Shown piece by piece: positions 25,925 through 35,086 of a DNA stretch of 64,000 bases. Each line of letters starts with the position of its first letter. Positions within the stretch are counted from its first letter, which is position 1. This stretch comes from Halobacterium sp. KA-4. GTDB lineage: Archaea; Halobacteriota; Halobacteria; Halobacteriales; Halobacteriaceae. The notes under the pieces were generated by a model that was given only the letters and a program-made list of their open reading frames with translations, did not search any database and was not told the origin of the DNA. Where the stretch lies: positions 124,001 to 188,000 of the forward strand of contig NZ_JAJJZG010000005.1 of the NCBI RefSeq assembly GCF_021028995.1. Reading direction: 5' to 3'. The position numbers and the translations under genes are program-made.

Positions 25925-26632
25925 ATGGACGTGCGCGGCGAACGGGAGTGCAAATCGTGTGGGACGCGGTGGTCGTACTACGAGACCGGGAGCATCGAGT
26001 GCCCCGACTGCGGGAGTATGCGCAGCGTCGGCATCGGCGAGCGCAGCACGCACACGGACGGGAACGCCGACCTCGACCTCTCGGCTGCCCGCGACGCCGC
26101 CGCGGACGGCGACCTTCGCGGTGCGCTCGACCCCGCGGCGGACGCGTGCCGCGACTACTGCCAGTCCCGGGGGTTCGTCTCGGGTGGCGATCTGCTCGAC
26201 CTCGATGACACGTACCTCGCGGCTCAGGAACTCCGGCGCGCGGCGGTCCTGCTCGGGGACGCGCTCCGGACGAGCGACGAGGCCGAACGCTACGTGCTCG
26301 CGCTGTTGAACGGTGCGGAGGATGGCGACCGGCCCACGCCCGACGAGGTACCCGAATCCCTGCGAGCGATTCGCGGGCTGGCGTACGCGGCGGCAGTCGA
26401 CGCCTACCGCGCGGACGTGCGGACGTACTGCGACGGTGAAGTACCTGAACCCGAGCGCGGACTGCTCGAACGCCTCCGCGACCACGCCAAGCGCGTCGAC
26501 GCGCTGGACGGCGACGTGTCTCCGGAGGACGCGGAACGACTGGTAGAAGCAGCGCGCGCCATCGCGGACGCGCTCCGCGGCGACGAGTCGGGCGTCGAGC
26601 GGGCGCGCACCCGCCTCGACGCGCTGGCCTAA
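25925..26632 (+). CDS. Zinc-ribbon protein with helical C-terminal domain (DUF7117-like)
   Basis: 235 residues. The N-terminal zinc ribbon is CKSC and CPDC separated by about 14 residues (MDVRGERECKSCGTRWSYYE), and a long helical acidic region follows. This arrangement matches haloarchaeal DUF7117 proteins (from memory). No enzymatic motif is seen. ATG 25925 is 27 nt after a GGTTTTGC box. Confidence 0.7.
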   Translation: MDVRGERECKSCGTRWSYYETGSIECPDCGSMRSVGIGERSTHTDGNADLDLSAARDAAADGDLRGALDPAADACRDYCQSRGFVSGGDLLDLDDTYLAAQELRRAAVLLGDALRTSDEAERYVLALLNGAEDGDRPTPDEVPESLRAIRGLAYAAAVDAYRADVRTYCDGEVPEPERGLLERLRDHAKRVDALDGDVSPEDAERLVEAARAIADALRGDESGVERARTRLDALA

Positions 26633-26651
26633 CCGGAATCGATTCGCCGGC

Positions 26652-27545
26652 CTACGGGAGTTCGACGTCCGTCCCAGTCTGTTCGCCGGCGGCCTTCACG
26701 GTGTTGTACAGCAACATCGCGCGCGTCATCGGGCCCACACCGCCGGGAACGGGCGTGATGGCGCTGGCTTTCTCCTTGGCGCTCTCGAACTCCACGTCGC
26801 CGACGAGCTCGTATCCCTTCTCGGTGTCGGCGTCCACGCGGTTGATGCCGACGTCGATGACGACGGTTCCCTCTGAAAGCATCGAGCCGTCCACGAGTTC
26901 GGTGACGCCGGCCGCCGCGACGACGATATCCGCGCGGCGCGTGTGTGCGGCGAGGTCCTCCGTGCGGCTGTGGCAGACCGTGACCGTGGCGTTGCCGCCC
27001 TCACTCTTCTGGACGAGGAGGTTCGCGAGCGGCTTCCCGACGATGTTCGAGCGACCGACCACGACGACCTCCTTGCCCTCGGTGTCGACGCCCTCGCTCG
27101 CGAGGAGTTTCTGGATGCCGTGGGGCGTGCAGGGCTTGAAGCGCGCGTTCCCGGCGACGAGCTTCCCGACGTTCTCGGGGTGGAAGCCGTCAACGTCCTT
27201 CGCGGGGTCGACCGCGGAGAGCACACGCTCGTCGGGGACGTGGTCGGGCGTCGGGTCCTGCACGAGGATACCATGGACGTCCTCACGGTTGTTGAGGTCG
27301 GTGACCGTGTCGAAGAGTTCCTCGGCGGGGGCGTCGGGGTCGATGCGGATGTCCTCGGCGGCGATACCGATTTCCTCGCAGTCGCGCTGTTTCATCGAGA
27401 CGTACGTCTCGCTGGCCTGCTTGTCGTTCATCAGGACGGTCGCGAGTCGCGGCGTCACACCGGCGTCCTTCAGCGCGGCTACGGACTCGGCGAGGTCGTC
27501 ACGGACGTCGGCAGCGACGGCGTTCCCGTCGATGATGCTGGTCAT
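26652..27545 (-). CDS. folD: Bifunctional methylenetetrahydrofolate dehydrogenase/cyclohydrolase
   Basis: 297 residues. YVSMKQRDCEEIGI carries the cyclohydrolase Lys/Tyr motif (YxxxK), DVDGFHPENVGKL is conserved, VVVGRSNIVGKPLANLL is the NADP-binding motif, and PVPGGVGPMTRAML ends the domain. It interconverts one-carbon units between methylene- and formyl-folate, using the methylene-THF made by GlyA, whose gene is 3 kb upstream on the same strand. Confidence 0.96.
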   Translation of the reverse strand: MTSIIDGNAVAADVRDDLAESVAALKDAGVTPRLATVLMNDKQASETYVSMKQRDCEEIGIAAEDIRIDPDAPAEELFDTVTDLNNREDVHGILVQDPTPDHVPDERVLSAVDPAKDVDGFHPENVGKLVAGNARFKPCTPHGIQKLLASEGVDTEGKEVVVVGRSNIVGKPLANLLVQKSEGGNATVTVCHSRTEDLAAHTRRADIVVAAAGVTELVDGSMLSEGTVVIDVGINRVDADTEKGYELVGDVEFESAKEKASAITPVPGGVGPMTRAMLLYNTVKAAGEQTGTDVELP

Positions 27546-27671
27546 GGCGCGACTTCCGCGCTCGCCCGCCTTCAATTCGGCGGTTCGTGCATACTCACGC
27601 GGGGATCCTCAGGAAAGTATGCATAGAAGTGGCTACGTAAACCGCCGGTGGCCTCCCAGCCACCAGTCGAC

Positions 27672-30491
27672 TCAGTCGTCGACCGCGACCGCTAGCGGCC
27701 CGTCACCGGGCAGCGTCGCGGTGTAGTGGCCGTCGCCGAGGTGAACCGTCTCGACCGGCGACCACGTACTGTTCGCGTAGCGGTACAGCGTCACGTCGGT
27801 CGCGTTCGCGCCCTCGGGGAGCGTGGCGTTCCCGACCGAGAAGCGCACCGTCGTGTTCTCGACGGTTGCAGACGTCCAGCCGTCGACCGAGAGGTTCGCG
27901 TACTGGACGGCCGACGCGTTCGTCAACTCGGCCGCCCCGCCGAGTGTCTCGTTCGCGGGGCCAGCCACAGTGACGTTCACGTCTGAGGTGTTCCCAGTCA
28001 GGGTCTCGTTCGTCGTATCCCCGACGACTTCGACGCTCGTGACGTTTGTCACGTTCGTCGCTGCCGTCGGTCCGAACGTGACGTTCGCGACCGTTCGGTT
28101 GTCCGACGTCGCGTCCGTGAGGTTCACCGCAACGCGCGTGCGGTCGTCCCAGACGGTCGCGCGGAACGCAGCAGTCGTGTCGTTCGCATTTGCAGTCGCG
28201 TCCAGGGCGTCGGTCTCGTTCCCGGTGACCTTCGTCGGCCCGGGAATGTCAAGGACCTCACGGTCGGTCGTGAACGTGTAGCCGGTCGTGTTGTTCCGGT
28301 ACGCGACGACCTCGAAGTTCCCCTCGACGTCGAACTCGTGGGACCAGAGGCCATCCTCACCAGTACCGTTCCGAATCGGGAAGTACGACCGGTTCACGAC
28401 GCTACGGTTGTAGAACGTCGTGTTGTTCGTGGGGCGGACGACCAGCCGCGCGTGAATCGCGTTCCCGCTGTTGTGGTCGTTTGTACTGAACGTCACCATC
28501 TGCTCGGCGCGACTCGTCATCACCTTCACCTCGATGACGTCGCGCTCGGCGGTGACGTTCACCGACCCGTTCAGGTAGTGGGTGCACAGCGTCTGGTTCT
28601 TCGTCGCGTTCACCGTCACTGCCGTCGGCTCGGCGAACGTGTACGTCGCCGTGCCGTCCGGGCCCGTGACGACCGTCTCGTCCCCGAGGTGGAGTGTGGC
28701 GTTCACGACGTTGCCACTGGATCCGTCCTTCACGGTGAACTCCACGGGCTGCCCGGGCCGCGGCTCAGTCCGGTTCGCGGAGAGCGACAACGGTACCGTC
28801 TCCCGCTCGGACGTGAGCGCGACCGTGTCGTCGCGGTACTCTGTGGCGAATGTGTCGTCCTTCGACGCGGTCGCGGTGAACTCGCCGGCGACGCCGAGTG
28901 ACAACACGAGGGTGCCATCCTCGCCGGTCGTGACCGTATGGTTCGCGACGGAGACGGTGGCGTTCGCGTAGTTGCCGGTGTCGCCGCGCTTCACCACGAA
29001 CTGCACGGGTTCACAAGGCCGCGGACTCGTGGTGTTGACGGAGACGTCGAGCGGGACGTCGGCCTTCTCGACGGTGACGTTCTCGGTGTCGTTGTGGTAG
29101 TCCGACCCGAGCGTGTCCGTCTTGTTCGCGACGACCTCGTACGTCCCTTCTTCCTCGAACGCGTACGTGAGCTTGCCGTCCGCACCCGTTCGGTACGTGT
29201 TGTCGACGATGGCGAGCGAAGCGTTCGCGTAGTTGGACGTGTACGCGTTCTTAGCGGTGAACGTCACTGCTTCGCCCGGCCGCACTGTCGACTCGCTCAC
29301 CGACAGCGCGAGCGGTTCGTCGCGTTTCTCAACGGTGACGTCGACGGTGTCGTTCTCGTACGTCGTCGACAGCGTCGCCGGTTTCGAGGCGACCACCACG
29401 TAGTCACCTACCTCGTCGAACACGTGCTTGAGCGTGCCGTCGCTACCCGTCCACCGCGTCTCGTCGCCGAGGCGGAGGCTCGCGTTCACGTGCTCGCTGG
29501 ACTTGCTGCTCTTCACGGAGAACGTGACGGACTCGCCTGGGCGCAGGGCCGTCTCGCTGGCGGAGAGTTTCAGATTCGACTCCGCACCGTTAGCGGTGAC
29601 GTTCACGCTCGCATTAACGTAGTTCGTGCCCGCCGTGTCGGCCTTCTCGGCGACCACCTCGAAGGTCCCCTCCTGCTGGAAGGCGTACACGAGTTTCCCG
29701 TCGTCACCCGTGCGATAGGTGTCACCGGCGATGCGCAGCGTGGCGTTCGCGTAGTTGGACGTATCCGCGTTCTTGACCGTGAACGTCACGTCCTCGCCGG
29801 GCGTGACGCTCGTCTTCGACGCGGAGAGTTTCAGGTCGGCGCGTCGCTTCTCAACGGTCACCGTCGCCGACGCGTTCCGGTAGACGGTGTCCGCGGTACG
29901 CTCACGAGACGCCAGCACGTCGTACGTGCCCGCGTCGGGGAACGACACAACGCGCTTCCCGTCGTCACCGAGCCGGAACGTCCGGTCGCCGACGCGGAGC
30001 GTGGTGTTGACGTACGCGCTCGTCGCGGGGTGCTTGACGGTGAACGTGACCGAGTCGCCGGCGGTCACCGACGAACTGCTGACCTGCAGGGAGAGGTCGG
30101 CGACCTGCTCGGCGACGCGGACAGTCGTAGTGTCGTTGACGTACGACTCCGTCGTTCCGTTCTTCGACGCAGTCGCCGTCCACGTCCCGTTCGTCGCCGT
30201 CCACGTGACATTCCCGTCGGGGCCCGTAGCGAGCGTCTCGTTCGCTACGGTGACCGTGGCGTTCACGGGTTCACCAGTGTCGTTCCGAACGGTGTGGAAC
30301 GTCACGTTCGATCCTGCTTCTACTGCTGCCGGGTCGGCTGTCAGGTTTAGTTCGACGGTCGCGTCCGCGGTGACTGTGCCTCTGGTCTCGGGGCCGTCGG
30401 CGACTCCACCGGTCATAGCCGCACCGACCGGGTGTGTGACGCCGACGAGCAGCACGACGACTAGTACTGCGATTTGTCCGTGTCGCGCCAT
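27672..30491 (-). CDS. Large secreted tandem-repeat (Ig-like) surface protein
   Basis: 939 residues, Sec signal peptide (MARHGQIAVLVVVLLVGVTHPVGA). Seven tandem ~85-residue repeats follow from about residue 45 to 650, each with the frame VTPGEDVTFTVKN, then (Y/V)xNATLxxGDxTYRTG, DGKLxYAF, EGTYEVVAxK and TVEK. An eighth divergent repeat and a Thr/Asn-rich C-terminal domain follow. Dozens of N-x-S/T sequons suggest heavy N-glycosylation. No PGF-CTERM, transmembrane tail or lipobox is visible, so retention must be indirect. Two cysteines only, in repeats 6 and 7. It separates folD from glyA. Confidence 0.85.
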   Translation of the reverse strand: MARHGQIAVLVVVLLVGVTHPVGAAMTGGVADGPETRGTVTADATVELNLTADPAAVEAGSNVTFHTVRNDTGEPVNATVTVANETLATGPDGNVTWTATNGTWTATASKNGTTESYVNDTTTVRVAEQVADLSLQVSSSSVTAGDSVTFTVKHPATSAYVNTTLRVGDRTFRLGDDGKRVVSFPDAGTYDVLASRERTADTVYRNASATVTVEKRRADLKLSASKTSVTPGEDVTFTVKNADTSNYANATLRIAGDTYRTGDDGKLVYAFQQEGTFEVVAEKADTAGTNYVNASVNVTANGAESNLKLSASETALRPGESVTFSVKSSKSSEHVNASLRLGDETRWTGSDGTLKHVFDEVGDYVVVASKPATLSTTYENDTVDVTVEKRDEPLALSVSESTVRPGEAVTFTAKNAYTSNYANASLAIVDNTYRTGADGKLTYAFEEEGTYEVVANKTDTLGSDYHNDTENVTVEKADVPLDVSVNTTSPRPCEPVQFVVKRGDTGNYANATVSVANHTVTTGEDGTLVLSLGVAGEFTATASKDDTFATEYRDDTVALTSERETVPLSLSANRTEPRPGQPVEFTVKDGSSGNVVNATLHLGDETVVTGPDGTATYTFAEPTAVTVNATKNQTLCTHYLNGSVNVTAERDVIEVKVMTSRAEQMVTFSTNDHNSGNAIHARLVVRPTNNTTFYNRSVVNRSYFPIRNGTGEDGLWSHEFDVEGNFEVVAYRNNTTGYTFTTDREVLDIPGPTKVTGNETDALDATANANDTTAAFRATVWDDRTRVAVNLTDATSDNRTVANVTFGPTAATNVTNVTSVEVVGDTTNETLTGNTSDVNVTVAGPANETLGGAAELTNASAVQYANLSVDGWTSATVENTTVRFSVGNATLPEGANATDVTLYRYANSTWSPVETVHLGDGHYTATLPGDGPLAVAVDD

Positions 30492-30663
30492 GCAGCAGAT
30501 TTCCTCACTCGGACCCCGGAAAAGAAGAGTGGCCGTCAACCAACATTCGTCACCCTACTGGTACCTCTAATGGGCCTGGGAAACCACCCGAAAGCGACTA
30601 TCTACACCGCTGAATTATTCGTACTCCTACCAGAACGAAGTGAGGTGGCCGGCGACAGTCGGA

Positions 30664-31911
30664 CTACTCGTACAGCGGGTGGTCCTGACAGAGGCGCTCG
30701 ACGGTCGCGGCGACCTCGGCGTACACTTCGGCGTCGCCGACGTTGTCCACCACCTTCGCGATGCAGTCGCCGACCGTCTCCATCGCGTCCTCGTCGAACC
30801 CACGCGTCGTGAGAGCGGGCGTGCCTGCGCGGATGCCCGACGGGTCGAACGCCGACCGCGACTCGTCCGGCACGGTGTTGGCGTTCAGGACGATGCCGAC
30901 CTCTTCGAGGGCTTCCTCGGCGTCGCCGCCGGAGACCTCGGGGTGGGAGTCGCGGAGGTCAACGAGCACGAGGTGGGTGTCGGTGCCGTCCGAGACCAGC
31001 GAGAAGCCGTGGTCCTGGAGCGTCTCACCGAGTACTTCCGCGTTTCGTATGACCTGCGCGGCATACTGGTCGAACGCCGGGTCCAGCGCTTCCTTGAAGC
31101 CGACCGCCTTCCCCGCGATGTTGTGCATCAGCGGGCCGCCCTGCGCGCCCGGGAACACTGCGGAGTCCACGTCGCCGGCGTACTCCTCGTCGCACATGAT
31201 GATGCCGCCGCGGCCCGCGCGAATCGTCTTGTGCGTGCTCCCGGTCACGAAGTCCGCGACGCCGACCGGGGAAGGGTGTTCGCCCGCCGCCACGAGGCCC
31301 GTGATGTGCGCGATGTCCGCCATGTGGTACGCGCCGACGGCGTCGGCGGCCTCCTGAATGCTGTGCCACTCGACCTCCCGGGGGTACGCCGAGAACCCCG
31401 AGACGATCATGTCCGGCTCGAACTCCTCGGCCTTCTCGAAGAGCGCGTCGTAGTCCAGGCGGCCGGTGTCGGCGTCGACCTCGTACTGCTCGACGTCGTA
31501 CAGTTGGCCCGCGAAGTTCGCGGGGTGGCCGTGGCTCAAGTGACCGCCGTGGGTGAGGTCCAGGGAGAGAATCTTGTCGCCGGGCTCCAGCACCGCGAAG
31601 TAGACGCCCATGTTCGCCGACGAGCCGCTGTGGGGCTGGACGTTCGCGTGGTCCGCGCCGAACAGTTCTTTCGCGCGTTCGATGGCGAGTTCCTCGACGT
31701 CGTCCGCGAAGTCGCAGCCGCCGTAGTAGCGCTCGCCGGGGTAGCCCTCGGCGTACTTGTTCGTGAGTTCGCTGCCCTGGGCCTCCAAGACGGCTTCGCT
31801 GACGTGGTTCTCGCTGGCAATCATCGCCAGTGTTTCGTTCTGCCGGTGGCGCTCGCCGACGAGCGCGTCTGCGACTGCCGGGTCGACGTCCCGGACGTCG
31901 TCGTAGCTCAT
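30664..31911 (-). CDS. glyA: Serine hydroxymethyltransferase
   Basis: 415 residues. Converts serine and tetrahydrofolate to glycine and methylene-THF. The PLP lysine is in VTGSTHKTIRAGRGG, with YAEGYPGERYYGGCDFAD and HGGHLSHGHPANF upstream. Normal archaeal length. ATG 31911 (MSYDDVRDVDPAV) lies about 26 nt after an ACTTATGCC box. Functionally linked to folD downstream, though the surface-protein gene lies between. Confidence 0.97.
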   Translation of the reverse strand: MSYDDVRDVDPAVADALVGERHRQNETLAMIASENHVSEAVLEAQGSELTNKYAEGYPGERYYGGCDFADDVEELAIERAKELFGADHANVQPHSGSSANMGVYFAVLEPGDKILSLDLTHGGHLSHGHPANFAGQLYDVEQYEVDADTGRLDYDALFEKAEEFEPDMIVSGFSAYPREVEWHSIQEAADAVGAYHMADIAHITGLVAAGEHPSPVGVADFVTGSTHKTIRAGRGGIIMCDEEYAGDVDSAVFPGAQGGPLMHNIAGKAVGFKEALDPAFDQYAAQVIRNAEVLGETLQDHGFSLVSDGTDTHLVLVDLRDSHPEVSGGDAEEALEEVGIVLNANTVPDESRSAFDPSGIRAGTPALTTRGFDEDAMETVGDCIAKVVDNVGDAEVYAEVAATVERLCQDHPLYE

Positions 31912-32015
31912 GCCTAGAGTGGCCGGTGCGCGCGGCATAAGTCTACCGAGCCTGCCATAATTCACCCTCGGCTCTCGATAGAAATATAAGCCCACTGGCA
32001 GTACGTCTCGATCGC

Positions 32016-34094
32016 GTGATTCAGTGGGAGGAAACCGGAACAGGGGTGTCCGCGGCCGACGCGGCCGGGAACGAAGTGACGGTGCGAGCGCCCGACTGGC
32101 GGCAGGCCCACGGGGGGCGGACGCTCGCGTGGCCAGCGGACGCCACCACCTCCGGCATCGCCACGCAGCTTTCCGTCCCCACCAGCGACGCGTCAGTGTT
32201 CGCGGCTGGCGCTCGTGCCGATTCGCTCGGTGTGGGTGAACGCCGCCGCCTCGACGTCGGCGAGTACGTCCTCGAAGCCGGCGGTACAGTCGACGTGCTC
32301 GTTGGCTTCGACGGGCCCGCCGTCGTGGCGCAGGGCGACCAACTCGACGTCGCCTTCGACGAACCCACGGACGTCACAATCGGCTTTCGGAGCGACGTCC
32401 ACGCACCCACTGAAACCATCACTATCCCGAAGACTCTGGACGGCGTCGCGACTGCGGTGACGCACGCAGCAGCCGCTCATCGTACGATGACTCCCGACCG
32501 GTCGGCGTGGCACCAGCGCTGCCACCCGCCACAATTCGCGTTCGGGGACGCCGTCAACGTGCCCGAGACGGTCGCCACGGAGACGCCCGACACCGGCATC
32601 GAACTCTTGCTCCCGCGGTCGCTGGAGGATCTGTTCGTCGCGGCACCGCTGGCGTACTACCTCGGCGCGGAGGTCACCGTCGACGCGGGCGTGACGCAGC
32701 GACTCCGCGCGCCCGTCTCGGATGTCAACTACACCTTCGACGCGCTGACCGTGGAGGTGCCGCAGTTGCTGGCGCGCGCGTTCTGGCTGGACTGCCTCGT
32801 CCGTACGGCCATCCCGCCCGAGCAGCGCCGCGCGGTTCCCACTCACGAACCCGTCGACGTGACGCTCGCCGAGCACGACTTGCTGGACGTCATCGGTATT
32901 GACCCGATCGCAGCCTACGACGCGACACCCGCCGACCGGCTCGCGACGTACCTCGATGCGCCCTTCGAGCGCATCGCCGACGACCTTCCGGAGTGGCACC
33001 TCTCGATGCACGTCGCGCCGAACCTCGACCACGTCGAAACGCTACCGTTCCTCCTCGACCGACTGGCGCTCGTCTACCCGCCCGAAACAGCCGCGTTGGA
33101 GAGCGAAGAACTGCTGGAACGCACGCTCGACGACTTCTACCGCGGGCCACCCGGTCCCGTCGCTACCGTTGAGATGTTGAAGCCGAAACTCCGTGACGGC
33201 CGCTGGCAGGGCTGGCTCGCCGACGGCACGCCCATCGACGTGTTCAAGAGCCAGCCCGAAGCCTACCACAACCACCTCGACTTCCAGCGCGAGTCCACCG
33301 ATGAGCTGTCGGTCGCGGTGGTGCTCAACGACCGCAGCATGACCGGCGAGCACGAGGCGGTCGCGGGCGTCTACGAGGCGCACGCCGAGTCGCTGCCGAT
33401 GGACGTCTCCTTCTTCGATGACCTCACCCGCAAGGAGCTCGCGAGCGTGCTCGGTGACCACTACGAGTTCCTTCACTACATCGGCCACTGCGAGGTCGAA
33501 GGGCTGCGTTGTGCGGACGGTAATCTCGCCGTCGACGACGTCCCGGAGACGAACGTCGAGACGTTCTTCCTGAACGCCTGCGGGTCGTACTACGAGGGCG
33601 TCGACCTCGTCGAGCGCGGGAGCGTCGCGGGCGCGGTGACGCTGCGGAAAGTGCTGGATGAGCAGGCCGCCAAGGTCGGCACTGCGTTCGCGGAGTTGCT
33701 GGTCCACGGCTTCCCCATCGAGACGGCACTCCGGCTCGCGCGCCGGCGGATCCGGATGGGGAAAGACTACGCGGTGGTCGGTGACGGCATGCAGATGCTC
33801 TCCCGGACGGACGGCGACGGCGCGAAGGTCGCGCACGTCGAACGCGACGGTACGGGTGCCTGCGAGGTGACCTACGAGTACGTCCCAGCGGACGGCCACG
33901 GTTGCTGGTACGACGTCGACGCAGATGCCGCGTTGGACCCGCGACTCTGCGGGAACCCGACTGAGTTCGAACTACCTGCGGCCGAACTCGCGGAACTGTT
34001 CGCGGACGCCGACCACCCGGTCGTCGTGGACGGCGAATTCTACTGGTCCCACGAGGCCGCAGCGCTCCTCCGGCCGAACGTGTCGACGACGTGA
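32016..34094 (+). CDS. CHAT/caspase-like cysteine protease-family protein
   Basis: 692 residues, leaderless GTG start 27-35 nt after GAAATATAAG. The first ~450 residues are unassigned, with beta-rich stretches. The C-terminal ~230 carry a caspase-fold (CHAT) signature: strand plus His in LHYIGHCEVEG (H491) and strand plus Cys in TFFLNACGSYYEG (C522), followed by VAGAVTLRKVLDEQAAKVGTAFAELLVHG, the usual helix after the nucleophile in CHAT domains. The His-Cys dyad is complete, so an active protease is plausible. No membrane segment. Neighbouring regulator gene TbsP lies 98 nt downstream. Confidence 0.65.
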   Translation: MIQWEETGTGVSAADAAGNEVTVRAPDWRQAHGGRTLAWPADATTSGIATQLSVPTSDASVFAAGARADSLGVGERRRLDVGEYVLEAGGTVDVLVGFDGPAVVAQGDQLDVAFDEPTDVTIGFRSDVHAPTETITIPKTLDGVATAVTHAAAAHRTMTPDRSAWHQRCHPPQFAFGDAVNVPETVATETPDTGIELLLPRSLEDLFVAAPLAYYLGAEVTVDAGVTQRLRAPVSDVNYTFDALTVEVPQLLARAFWLDCLVRTAIPPEQRRAVPTHEPVDVTLAEHDLLDVIGIDPIAAYDATPADRLATYLDAPFERIADDLPEWHLSMHVAPNLDHVETLPFLLDRLALVYPPETAALESEELLERTLDDFYRGPPGPVATVEMLKPKLRDGRWQGWLADGTPIDVFKSQPEAYHNHLDFQRESTDELSVAVVLNDRSMTGEHEAVAGVYEAHAESLPMDVSFFDDLTRKELASVLGDHYEFLHYIGHCEVEGLRCADGNLAVDDVPETNVETFFLNACGSYYEGVDLVERGSVAGAVTLRKVLDEQAAKVGTAFAELLVHGFPIETALRLARRRIRMGKDYAVVGDGMQMLSRTDGDGAKVAHVERDGTGACEVTYEYVPADGHGCWYDVDADAALDPRLCGNPTEFELPAAELAELFADADHPVVVDGEFYWSHEAAALLRPNVSTT

Positions 34095-34191
34095 AACGGT
34101 CGAAAGTCGCCGATAGCGCGCGGTTCCCGCGGTTTTACTGGCTCGATGTCCGGTAAAATTAAATACGTCGTGACCCTAGACCCACGCAGAG

Positions 34192-35010
34192 ATGTCACAG
34201 AATCTACTGGGGACGAGCGTGGACGACGTCGTCCGCACCGTCCTCGACGCCGAACCCGGCGAGCTATTCGTCGTGAACCCCGCCGGCGAGACCGTCGAGG
34301 AACTCGTCGACGTCGCCAACGCCTACGAGGGGGAGCTCCCGTCCATCCGACTGCTCGGCGACGAGCGCACGCTGAAGGACGTGATGGACGACTTCATCGT
34401 CGCTAGCAACGCCGCGAACCTCGTCGAAGCCGACGTGCTGGAACTGCGCGTGTTCGACGGCGACGCACGTTCGTCGATGCTCGTCACGGAGGACCGCACA
34501 GTCGCGCTCGTGGAGGTCGGCGGCCTCGTAGGCGGTCTCACCACTGACGACGCCGAGTTCGCCGAGACCGCCTACGACGCCGTCGCCGACGACTGGGCCG
34601 ACGCAGAGCAGTTCACGCTCCGCACGCCCGCCATCGACCGCGTCCGGCAGACGCTCGACGAGGACATCAGCCCCGAAGTCGAGGAGGACTTCGAGAGCGT
34701 CCTCGAATCCATGGAGACCGCCCGCGGCGACGGCGATGGCCTCGACGAGGTCACCGTCAGTCTGCTGGTCGCCGCGAAGAACCGTGAACTCCTCTACGAC
34801 ATCAGCAAGTGGGGCGAGGACGTCGGCATCGCGTCGAAAGCGACGTTCTCCCGCACGAAGACGAAGCTCGAGGACCTCGGGCTCATCGACACCGAAAAGG
34901 TCCCCATCGACGTCGGCCGGCCGCGCCTCCGTCTGAAGCTCGCCGACGAGCGCCTCGAAGACGCGCCGCCCGCGGAACTCGCGAACGTCGCCCAGTCCGT
35001 CCTCTCGTAG
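34192..35010 (+). CDS. TbsP-like transcriptional regulator (DUF5821)
   Basis: 272 residues. The N-terminal ~170 form a beta/alpha ligand-like domain; the C-terminal ~85 contain a winged helix (LLVAAKNRELLYDISKWGEDVGIASKATFSRTKTKLEDLGLIDTEKV). The overall sequence starting MSQNLLGTSVDDVVRTVLD matches the haloarchaeal family of TbsP, a regulator of glycolysis/gluconeogenesis genes studied in Haloferax (family from memory). A GTAAAATTAAATAC promoter element lies about 30 nt upstream. Confidence 0.7.
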   Translation: MSQNLLGTSVDDVVRTVLDAEPGELFVVNPAGETVEELVDVANAYEGELPSIRLLGDERTLKDVMDDFIVASNAANLVEADVLELRVFDGDARSSMLVTEDRTVALVEVGGLVGGLTTDDAEFAETAYDAVADDWADAEQFTLRTPAIDRVRQTLDEDISPEVEEDFESVLESMETARGDGDGLDEVTVSLLVAAKNRELLYDISKWGEDVGIASKATFSRTKTKLEDLGLIDTEKVPIDVGRPRLRLKLADERLEDAPPAELANVAQSVLS

Positions 35011-35062
35011 GCCTTCGGCTGAATCCCGCACAGTTTTCCCCTCGTCTCCCCACCCCGTAGCT

Positions 35063-35086
35063 ATGCTACTGGAGGAGTCGCCGTGA
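35063..35086 (+). CDS. Seven-codon upstream ORF before the YcaO gene
   Basis: ATG CTA CTG GAG GAG TCG CCG TGA encodes MLLEESP. An AGTTTTCC box lies about 27 nt before the ATG, so the mRNA would start at this codon. Its stop overlaps the GTG of the next gene (GTGA), and GGAGG inside it sits 7 nt before that GTG as a Shine-Dalgarno sequence. It appears designed for translational coupling. Confidence 0.4.
   Translation: MLLEESP

Noticed and set aside
27672..30491. Repeats considered as a CRISPR or other DNA repeat array
   Set aside because: The periodicity is about 255 bp and is conserved at protein level inside one reading frame, with divergent DNA.
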